A stretch of 12,873 nucleotides of DNA, from the NCBI GenBank assembly GCA_028291125.1, contig JAQGIN010000365.1:1-12873 (forward strand), read 5' to 3'. A program made the translations under genes and the position numbers. Below are positions 6,422-12,049 of the stretch, piece by piece (the first letter of the stretch is position 1; each line of letters starts with the position of its first letter). The notes beneath the pieces are model-generated. The model ran no database searches and was not told the DNA's origin. It worked only from the letters and a program-made list of their open reading frames with translations. The DNA comes from Caulobacter sp. GTDB taxonomy: Bacteria > Pseudomonadota > Alphaproteobacteria > Caulobacterales > Caulobacteraceae.

Positions 6422-8754
6422 GGTTCTCGCAGGCCGAGGCGCCGCTACGTCTGAAGTTCGATGGCTTCCGGAGGCCCCTGCGCCTGCGGCCTCGGCGTCG
6501 CGACGGCGCCCTGGAGACGTTCGCCGTCGAGGGCGAGACCCTGGAGGCCGTGCGCTTCGTCCCGGCCGGCGCCGTGCGCGAAATCGGCGGGCGACTGACG
6601 GCGATCCCCGAGGCGGCTGACCGCTACGCGACCGCGCTGGACGCCTTCGAGGCTCTTGGGCGTCGGCTCCAGGCCGCCGCGCCGCGCGCGGCCCTGCGGG
6701 TCCAGGCCGTCAGCCGGGCGGCGGGCGGATGCTTTTGGCTGCAATCAGCGCCGGGCCTGACCCTCGAGGCCTGGCTGGCCGACCACCCCGGGATCGTGAC
6801 CGAGCCGGTCGTGGCCGCCTTCGCCCGACGCCTGGCCAAGGCGCTTGGGGAGTTGCACGCCGCGGGCGTCATTCATGGGGATCTGTCGCCCCGGGCCGTG
6901 CTGATCGACGGCGGTGAGGTTCGCCTGACCGGATTCATGGTCGATCGCCGGCCGTTCTTCCGCGTGCTGCGCGGTCAGCGTGGCCTGGTCGAACCGGGCT
7001 ACGCGCCGCCCGAGGCCCATGACGGCGCCCTTCGGCGCCCCATCGGCCCGGCCTCGGATCTCTACGCCGCCAGCGCTCTTCTCCAGCGCCTGCTGACCGG
7101 CCACGCGCCGCCGGCCGCCAACCTCGCCGCCCGCCTGGCCGGCGACAATGCCTGGCCAAACGACGTCGCCGTCTCCACCGCCTTGCGCGCCGGGATCGAG
7201 GCGGGCCTGGCGCCGGCCGCGACAGCCCGCCCGGCCAGCGCCGGAGTCTGGCTGGCCGGCCTGGCGCTTGGGCCCGAGCCCGCGCCCGAGGACGCCCCCT
7301 GGTTCGAACCGCTTGCGAGGACGCGCGTCGTCATTCCGCCGCCAGATCCGCAGGCCGACGCGCTTGTCGTGCCGCAGCCGCCAGCGGCCAAGCCCGACCC
7401 CTTCGAAACCGCCCTGGGGGGCGCCGAGGCGCCGCTGACGCTCGCCCGCGAGGCGCCGGCCCGACGCCGGTTCGGCTGGTGGGCCGGCGCTCTTGGCCTT
7501 GTGGCCGTGACCGCCGCTGTCGCCCTGGTCGCGCCCAAGCTTGGTCCGCGTCCGCAAACTGCGCCCCGCGCCGATGCGCCCAAGGCCGTCTCCCCGCTCG
7601 CGCCGGCAGGTTGCCAATGGCTCCTGGCCGCCGGCGGCTGGCGCCTGCGCTGCGCGGGCGCGCCGGCCCAGGGTCTAGGCCTGCCTGAACGGTTTGACGC
7701 CCAGACCACGGCGCGGGCCGCGGCCGGCGAGCCGGCGGCCATGGAGCGGCTGGGCGCCTTCTATCGTCTGCGCGCCGGCGAGACGGCCAACGCCGACCGC
7801 GGGGCCTACGCCTATCAGGCCTTGGGATGGCTGCAACGGGCCGCCGCCACCGTCGACGACGGCCGGCCCGACACGGCGCGGGCGCGCGACGATGCGGCCC
7901 TGGCCCTTGGCCAGATGCTGGCCCACGGCGAGGGTGGCCGGGCGCCCGACCCAGCCGCCGCCGAGGCGCGCCTTCGCCAGGCCGCCGCCGGCAGTCGCGC
8001 CGACGCCGTGCTCGCCCTCGCCCAGCTTCTGGAATCGCAGGCCGGCGGCGACGCCGATCGGCTGGCGCAGGCGCGCGGCCTCTACGCCCGGGTGGCGCAG
8101 CTTGGCGACGCCTCGGTCCTGCAGCGCGAGGGTGAGCGCGGCCTCGCTCGCATCGATGCGGCCGCAAAGCCGCCGCCCGTCGCGATCGCGGCGCCGCCCG
8201 CGCCGCCTGTCGAGAAACGCGCCGAAAAGCCGGTCGAGCCAAAGGCGGCGGCAAAGCCAGCGCCCGCGCGGAAAGCCGTCGCGCCCAAGGCCAAGCCGCC
8301 CCCCGCCAAGGTCGGCGGCCAGACAGGCGCCAAACCACCCGCGAGCAAGGCCCAGCCGTCCAAGCGCGTCGCGCCGGTCGTCCCCCCGGCGCCGAAGAAG
8401 GCCCGCATCGAGCCCGGCGCAAAACCAGCGGCCGCCAAGGTCGCAGCGCCCAGGCGCGTCCCGCCGCCTGTTCGCATATCGCCAAGGCCGGCGACCACGC
8501 CGCCTCCGCGTCCCGCCGCGGCGGCGCCCGCGCCGCCGCCACGGCCGGCCCTGCGCACCTGGACGGCGTCGGCCTTCGTAAAGGTCGATCCAACGATGGA
8601 CTTCAACCCCTCGGTGGAGGTGGCCGGCCGGGCCGCCTGCGCCAGCGAGGGCGGCGAGACCGTGTCGGTCCGCAGCGGCGACACCCTCTGCCCCAACGGC
8701 GTCAACTACTGCCAGGTGCGCGCCGTCGCCACCTGCCAAGGAGCAAGACCATGA
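6418..8754 (+). CDS. transmembrane pseudokinase with Sel1-like repeats, Pro/Ala/Lys stalk and Cys-rich tip
   Basis: The product has 778 residues. Residues about 1-270 have the layout of a Hanks-type Ser/Thr kinase: a possible VAIK equivalent at A44-V-R46 (Lys replaced by Arg), catalytic-loop H153-G-D155 in LHAAGVIHGDLSPRAVLI, activation-segment end A196-P-P-E199, and the subdomain IX Asp D214 in SDLYA. The metal-binding positions are lost: the Asn of HRDxxxxN is A160, and DFG reads G172-F-M174. I therefore call it a pseudokinase. One transmembrane helix follows (about 354-374), then two cysteines (C399, C412), a Sel1/TPR-like helical region (about 427-580), a 130-residue Pro/Ala/Lys stalk (about 582-712) and a 65-residue C-terminal domain with four cysteines. 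Kinase fold inside and sensor outside mirrors PknB/PASTA kinases, although no PASTA repeat is present. It overlaps its neighbours by 4 bases on both sides. It may bind rather than phosphorylate partners, but residual activity cannot be excluded. Confidence 0.8.
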   Translation: MRFSQAEAPLRLKFDGFRRPLRLRPRRRDGALETFAVEGETLEAVRFVPAGAVREIGGRLTAIPEAADRYATALDAFEALGRRLQAAAPRAALRVQAVSRAAGGCFWLQSAPGLTLEAWLADHPGIVTEPVVAAFARRLAKALGELHAAGVIHGDLSPRAVLIDGGEVRLTGFMVDRRPFFRVLRGQRGLVEPGYAPPEAHDGALRRPIGPASDLYAASALLQRLLTGHAPPAANLAARLAGDNAWPNDVAVSTALRAGIEAGLAPAATARPASAGVWLAGLALGPEPAPEDAPWFEPLARTRVVIPPPDPQADALVVPQPPAAKPDPFETALGGAEAPLTLAREAPARRRFGWWAGALGLVAVTAAVALVAPKLGPRPQTAPRADAPKAVSPLAPAGCQWLLAAGGWRLRCAGAPAQGLGLPERFDAQTTARAAAGEPAAMERLGAFYRLRAGETANADRGAYAYQALGWLQRAAATVDDGRPDTARARDDAALALGQMLAHGEGGRAPDPAAAEARLRQAAAGSRADAVLALAQLLESQAGGDADRLAQARGLYARVAQLGDASVLQREGERGLARIDAAAKPPPVAIAAPPAPPVEKRAEKPVEPKAAAKPAPARKAVAPKAKPPPAKVGGQTGAKPPASKAQPSKRVAPVVPPAPKKARIEPGAKPAAAKVAAPRRVPPPVRISPRPATTPPPRPAAAAPAPPPRPALRTWTASAFVKVDPTMDFNPSVEVAGRAACASEGGETVSVRSGDTLCPNGVNYCQVRAVATCQGARP

Positions 8755-9482
8755 CCAAAGCCACGCGATCCTTTGCGGCGGCGGCCGCCGCCGTGCTCCT
8801 GGCGGGGGCGACCCAGGTCCAGGCCCAAACCGCCTTCAGGGGCGATTGCGAACAGGCCCGGGGGTTCGCCGCCTCCCTCGCCTTCAAGGCCTCCTACCGG
8901 GGCGTGCAGCGCATGACGCCGCAAGCGGCCGATCGGTGCGGGCGCGATGTGGTCGCGGTCTATGACCTGAAGCGGCGTGACGAATCCAACGCCAATTACG
9001 ACCTCATCGGGCGCTACTACTATCTGTGGCCCGACAACGCCGCTTGCCGCGAGGAGGTGCACGACCGCTTGAGCGGCATCGCGCGCATCACCCAGGAGGT
9101 GCGGCCCAACGGCCTGCTCTGCGAAGTGCAGCTGCAACTCGATTTCGACGTCGCCGAGGACGAGAAGTACGGCCCCAACCGGTTCTCCAAACTCATCACC
9201 CTGGTCGGCGCGGACACCTCCCGCTTCGCCGCCACCGTGCCGGGCGAAACCGGGGCGACGGTCTTTTACGAAGCGCCAGCCCATTCGGTCGATCGCGCCG
9301 CTGGCCCCACCAACGAAAACAACGACGTCGCCACCGACCGCGGCGACGCGCCGTCGCGCGCCGTCGCCACGCCCTATGCGCCCGCCCGCCGGCAGTTCTT
9401 CGATCGAAGCGTGGGTCGCTTCTACTTCTATGATCCGGTGCGGGACGCTTATTTCTGGGAAAATGGCGAGCCTCGCGACTAG
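8751..9482 (+). CDS. secreted four-cysteine protein of unknown function, last gene of the operon
   Basis: The product has 243 residues and starts at ATG 8751 in an ATGA overlap, with AAGGAG at 8738-8743 as a good ribosome binding site. Residues 1-26 form a classical signal peptide (MTKATRSF, then an Ala/Leu-rich core, with likely cleavage after QVQA). The mature protein has four cysteines in its first half, in the contexts GDCEQ, DRCGRD, AACREE and LLCEVQ, consistent with two disulfides. Its second half is polar, ending in an aromatic stretch (SVGRFYFYDPVRDAYFW). I do not recognise a family. Being periplasmic and co-translated with the membrane-anchored pseudokinase, it could be a ligand or partner of that protein's Cys-rich outer domain, which is inference. 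No further coupled gene follows, so the operon seems to end here. Confidence 0.8.
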   Translation: MTKATRSFAAAAAAVLLAGATQVQAQTAFRGDCEQARGFAASLAFKASYRGVQRMTPQAADRCGRDVVAVYDLKRRDESNANYDLIGRYYYLWPDNAACREEVHDRLSGIARITQEVRPNGLLCEVQLQLDFDVAEDEKYGPNRFSKLITLVGADTSRFAATVPGETGATVFYEAPAHSVDRAAGPTNENNDVATDRGDAPSRAVATPYAPARRQFFDRSVGRFYFYDPVRDAYFWENGEPRD

Positions 9483-9584
9483 GGCCTCGGCCACCGCGGG
9501 CTTTCATTTCATCGAGATCTTTGTTGCACGCTCACAGCGGCTCCGCGCCAGGAACAGACTCTAGCCTCTCTCCAGAATCCAGAT

Positions 9585-10033
9585 GGGGTGGAAGGCTCCC
9601 GCTCACGGCATCTGAGCGCCAAACTTGTGGGCGCTGTCGAAAGCAACCACGAGCGAAGGGAGCCGCCCCCATGGAGATTACAACAATCGGCCTGGACCTG
9701 GCCAAGAACGTTTTTCAGGTTCACGCGATCGACGCTGCTGGGAGCGTTGTCGTCAGGAAGGCCCTGCGGCGAGCGCAGGTTCTGCCCTTCTTTGGCAAGC
9801 TGCAGCCTTGCTTGATGCGGTTGATGCCGCCAGCCTACGTGAAACCCTATGTGAAGCGCGGCAAGACCGACGCCAATAACGCCGGGGCGATCTGCGAGAC
9901 GGTGACCCGACCGACGATGCGGTTCGCATCGATCAAGTCCGAGCAGCAGCAGGCGGCCCTGGCGTTGCATCGGACGCGCGACCTGCTGGTCAAGCAACGC
10001 ACTCAGCTGGCCAACATGATCCGAGGTTTGCTG
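9585..10033 (+). mobile_element. remnant of an IS110-family insertion sequence (left part)
   Basis: The segment carries a noncoding left region with nested inverted repeats and the N-terminal part of an IS110-type DEDD transposase. Similarity to that family stops after MIRGLL at about 10033, and no right end or C-terminal Ser-domain coding is found before the next gene. The left boundary is approximate; the recognisable leader begins near TGGAAGGCTCCCGCTC at 9589. IS110 elements leave no conventional terminal inverted repeats or target duplications in most members, so none are expected. The element is immobile as it stands. Confidence 0.75.
9594..9664 (+). ncRNA. structured IS110 left-end leader, possible bridge-RNA remnant
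   Basis: Between the element's left end and the transposase start are nested inverted repeats: GGCTCCC (9594-9600) with GGGAGCC (9658-9664), CGCTCA (9600-9605) with TGAGCG (9613-9618), and AGCGCC (9615-9620) with GGCGCT (9630-9635); the last two are mutually exclusive. In the IS110 subgroup typified by IS621 a noncoding bridge RNA that guides recombination is encoded in the left end; in the IS1111 subgroup it lies on the right. Which subgroup this remnant belongs to is not decidable here, and folding was judged by eye only. Confidence 0.35.
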
Positions 10034-10156
10034 AAACTGACGCTCTACAACCTGGCCAAGGTGATGGAGGGCGACGCCCTGGACGACGTCATCAACCCGC
10101 TGATCGTCGAGGACCAGGCCGAGCGCCTGGCGACGTTGGAAGAGGGCTACACCTAG
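9671..10156 (+). pseudogene. truncated IS110-family transposase with internal deletion and foreign tail
   Basis: The frame from ATG 9671 (preceded by GAAGGGAG at 9655-9662) encodes 161 residues beginning MEITTIGLDLAKNVFQVHAI, the characteristic start of IS110 DEDD transposases of about 340 residues. The first catalytic Asp is D9. Between LQPCL and RLMPPAYVKPYVK about 20 residues normally containing the GMEA Glu are missing in frame. The DxxD pair reads D67-A-N-N70, so the last acid is also lost. Residues after MIRGLL (from 10034) no longer match the family; a 40-residue tail follows (LYNLAKVMEGDALDDVINPL and on) to TAG at 10154. The whole C-terminal half with the catalytic Ser is absent, so it cannot be an active recombinase. 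Confidence 0.78.
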
Positions 10157-10168
10157 GGGGCCCCGACA

Positions 10169-10200
10169 GCCATCATCCCCGCGAAGACGGGGGTGATGGC
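10169..10200. repeat. hairpin between the IS remnant and the convergent gene, terminator-like or REP-like
   Basis: GCCATCATCCCC (10169-10180) pairs with GGGGGTGATGGC (10189-10200) over 12 positions, perfect when one G-U pair is allowed, around an 8-base loop GCGAAGAC. It sits between the end of the transposase remnant and the 3' end of the convergent minus-strand gene, where a bidirectional terminator would be useful, but no T-run follows on either strand. The CATCCCCGCGAAG core resembles dispersed extragenic palindromes that are common in alphaproteobacterial genomes, so a mobile repeat is an equally good reading. Confidence 0.6.
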
Positions 10201-10219
10201 TGGTGGGAGCGGCTAGCCC

Positions 10220-11002
10220 CTACCCTCCGCAATAGGCGGCGATCACCCCGGCGCAGGGGTCGAAGGGGGCCGGCGGCGGGGTGGGGGTCGGGGTGGTTCC
10301 CGTCGTTCCGGTGCTGCTCGTGGTCTGCAGGCTGGTCAGGATGCTGATCGACGGCGTGGCGGAGGTCGAGGCCGTCGGGGCGACGACGGTGGGGGTGAAG
10401 GTCTGCGCCGCCGCCACCTGGGCGCCGAGGCCGGGCGACACGGCTGTGGCCACCGCCACCGCCACCGCGTCGCTGATGCTGTTGTCGGTCACCGCCTCGA
10501 TCAGGGCCGCGCCGATCACCGCCGGCGAGGCGCCGCTGCTGCTCAGGAGGCGAGCGATCGCCGCCTGAATGAGGGCGGTCTTCTGGGCGGCGCTCAAGCT
10601 GGCGAAGCCCGGAGTCGCCGCTGCGGTCCGGGCGGCGGCGGCGATGGACTGCTTCAGCATCCCGGGGGTCGGCACGATTATGAGGGTCGACATGACCGGC
10701 AGGGGGGCGTTGGGGTTGGCGACGTAGCCGAACCCGACGCTGGGCGCGCTGGGGGGCGGAACCGCGCGCGTCGGGGAGATTGCCAGCGTCGGTGTCGGGC
10801 CAACGGGGACGGGGACGTTGGAGCCCAACGGGCCGGGGGTGAAGAAGGAGGGCTTGCCGTTGGTGGGGCTCGGGGCCGTGAGGGGCGGCGGCGTGGCGCC
10901 CACCGACGGGGTGAACGTCTGGGCGAAGGCGGCGGGATCGGCCAGGCTGGCGACCACGAAGGCGGCCCCGGCGAACAGGGTGGTCAGGTGACGAGGCGAC
11001 AT
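10220..11002 (-). CDS. secreted Pro/Thr/Ala-rich protein with C-terminal Cys pair
   Basis: This 260-residue minus-strand gene starts at ATG 11002 and stops at 10220. Residues 1-27 form a signal peptide with a probable cleavage site AFA/Q28. The mature protein starts with the motif QTFTPSV, which recurs as QTFTPTV at Q200, and both copies are followed by low-complexity Pro/Thr/Ser/Ala tracts. Between them is a helical, Ala-rich stretch (about 118-195) with regular hydrophobic spacing (ALIQAAIARLL, AVIGAALIEAV). The protein ends DPCAGVIAAYCGG with C250 and C258, probably a disulfide-closed loop. No family is recognised; a periplasmic or surface protein is likely. The gene is alone on its strand and its leader contains a palindrome at 11020-11035. 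Confidence 0.78.
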   Translation of the reverse strand: MSPRHLTTLFAGAAFVVASLADPAAFAQTFTPSVGATPPPLTAPSPTNGKPSFFTPGPLGSNVPVPVGPTPTLAISPTRAVPPPSAPSVGFGYVANPNAPLPVMSTLIIVPTPGMLKQSIAAAARTAAATPGFASLSAAQKTALIQAAIARLLSSSGASPAVIGAALIEAVTDNSISDAVAVAVATAVSPGLGAQVAAAQTFTPTVVAPTASTSATPSISILTSLQTTSSTGTTGTTPTPTPPPAPFDPCAGVIAAYCGG

Positions 11003-11019
11003 GATGACGGGTCCAGTTT

Positions 11020-11035
11020 AAGGCGTTACCGCCTT
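11020..11035. promoter_or_regulatory. palindrome upstream of the secreted protein gene
   Basis: AAGGCG-TTAC-CGCCTT is a perfect 6-base inverted repeat with a 4-base spacer, ending 18 bases upstream of the minus-strand ATG at 11002. It could be an operator for a dimeric regulator or a 5'-leader hairpin. I saw no convincing -35/-10 pair for that gene. Confidence 0.35.
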
Positions 11036-11155
11036 GGGGAACTGGCGACAGCTTGACTGTAGCAGCGTTCGTCCCTCGGGGTGTTGGAGATTCGCCTGTC
11101 GGGAGTCCTTAGGGGATTGGCCGAAGGCCGTTGGGGAAGACCCCGGGACGCCGGG

Positions 11156-11200
11156 GGACTTCCCCTCCGTCGGCTGCGCCGACACCCCCCTTCGGGGAGA
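11156..11200. repeat. dispersed extragenic palindrome
   Basis: The stretch has an inner perfect stem GTCGGC (11169-11174) with GCCGAC (11178-11183), and an outer pair TCCCC (11161-11165) with GGGGA (11194-11198). The pattern (TCCCCTCCGTCGGCT, CGCCGACAC, then a C-run and TTCGGGGAGAGGA) resembles a widespread intergenic repeat of Caulobacter- and Sphingomonas-type genomes. It lies just beyond the stop of the GNAT remnant. The surrounding 11036-11155 holds nothing else I can support. Confidence 0.55.
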
Positions 11201-11213
11201 GGATCTGGGGCTC

Positions 11214-11600
11214 CTACAGCGCCTTTTCCATGACCACGAACTTCAGGTCGCCGCGCAGCGATGCCGAATTCCTCGCCGTGCGGGAAGGGCTCCTCGGCGC
11301 CGGTCAGGTGGAAGCCGCGGCGCTCGCACCAGGCGATCAGGGTGTCGCGGATGTGGACCACGGTCATCTTCAGCCGTTGGCCGCCGCGGGCCCGGGCGTA
11401 GGACTCGACGATGTCGATCAGGGCCCGGCCCAGGCCGGCGGTCTGCAGATCGGGCTTCACGGTCAGCATGCCCACATACCAGACGTCGTCGCCGGCCGGC
11501 TCGACCCAGACGCTGGCCAGAAGGGGGCCGTCCTCGACCTCGCGCAGGGTCAGGATCGCCGCCTCCGGACTGGCGGCATCTCGGCCACCGCGCTTGCCGC
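11214..11600 (-). pseudogene. GNAT-family N-acetyltransferase remnant, N-terminally deleted and frameshifted
   Basis: Read on the minus strand, the frame gives AAILTLREVEDGPLLASVWV, then WYVGMLTVKPDLQTAGLGRA, which is the beta4-alpha3 core of GNAT acetyltransferases with the acetyl-CoA pyrophosphate loop (Q-T-A-G-L-G-R), followed by IVESYARARGG and LIAWCERRGFHLTGAEEPFP. Near 11251-11262 the frame breaks: the continuation expected for the family (ASLRGDLKFVVMEKAL and TAG at 11214-11216) lies in another frame, so a small indel separates them. At the other end the N-terminal 50-60 residues with the substrate-binding part are missing and the sequence runs into a plus-strand remnant at about 11600. 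An intact GNAT would transfer acetyl from acetyl-CoA to an amine; this copy is unlikely to work. A GTG at 11475 would start only a fragment. Confidence 0.7.
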
Positions 11601-11603
11601 GCC

Positions 11604-11857
11604 ACCGTTGTCGGGGGCCTGGCCAGGACCTTGAGCCTGTCGCCGTTCTGGTTCCTCGACGCCGGCTTTGGTCAGAACCGCCACACCTCCGAGCCGGACA
11701 AGACCTGGCTGGCCCTGGCCAGCACCGGCCCCGGCGCGACCTGGCAGATCTCCCGCCACGCCGCCTTCCGCTTCACCTGGGGCGTTTCGCTGGTGCGCGC
11801 CAGCGCCGTCGGCCGCCTGCTGGCCCGCAGTTCGGGATCCGGGCGACGTTCTATCCT
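11604..11857 (+). pseudogene. C-terminal fragment of a TpsB/ShlB-like outer-membrane barrel
   Basis: One plus-strand frame reads LARTLSLSPFWFLDAGFGQN, then LALASTGPGATWQISRHAAF and FTWGVSLVRA. This order (FxDAG, then L-A-S-x-G-x-G, then a strand ending in G-V-x-L) resembles the final strands of ShlB/FhaC/HecB two-partner-secretion transporters. Around 11800-11820 the frame shifts, and the neighbouring frame supplies a plausible barrel end, AGPQFGIRATFYP. There is no start codon, POTRA or upstream barrel. It abuts the GNAT remnant on the opposite strand. Another barrel family is possible; the pseudogene status is firmer than the family. Confidence 0.45.
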
Positions 11858-12049
11858 AGCGGAGGCTCGGGATTGCCCCGCTCAGATGGGAAAGGGGGCG
11901 GCGCTCACGTCAAGAACCGTTCTGGAAAGACAATCAGACCCTGGGCGCGGTGATCGCCGTCGATGGGCGAACGGGAAAAGTTTCTTTCCCCCGCGTGTCG
12001 GATCTGTCGCTCCCCGCTCGTCCTAGGGGCGTACAGGACCGACAAGGCC
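11858..12049. other. spacer ahead of the hydrolase gene, with a possible orphan coding fragment
   Basis: No complete gene is present. A plus-strand frame through 11920-12075 reads FWKDNQTLGAVIAVDGRTGK then VSFPRVSDLS before a TAA at 12073, which looks protein-like but has no start and overlaps the next gene. GGGAAA (11973-11978) and TTTCCC (11985-11990) form a short hairpin. No promoter with good -35/-10 elements was seen. Confidence 0.35.

Noticed and set aside
8161..8550. Pro/Ala/Lys-rich stretch as a DNA repeat or CRISPR-like array
   Set aside because: There is no regular unit or spacing at the DNA level; it is low-complexity coding sequence for a periplasmic stalk.
9521..9670. Longer start for the transposase remnant
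   Set aside because: The conserved family N-terminus begins at 9671 after a good ribosome binding site; the upstream codons read through the noncoding IS end.
11017..11030. Possible CtrA site near TTTAAGGCGTTA
   Set aside because: The consensus needs two TTAA boxes separated by seven bases; here the spacing is four and the second box is TTAC.
11973..11990. GGGAAA/TTTCCC hairpin as a terminator
   Set aside because: The stem is only 6 A/T-rich-centred pairs with no following T-run, and no complete gene ends just upstream.
11034..12026. Plus-strand open frame of 330 codons
   Set aside because: Its first half is antisense to the GNAT remnant and to the extragenic palindrome; only the part from about 11604 looks protein-like, so it is recorded as a fragment.
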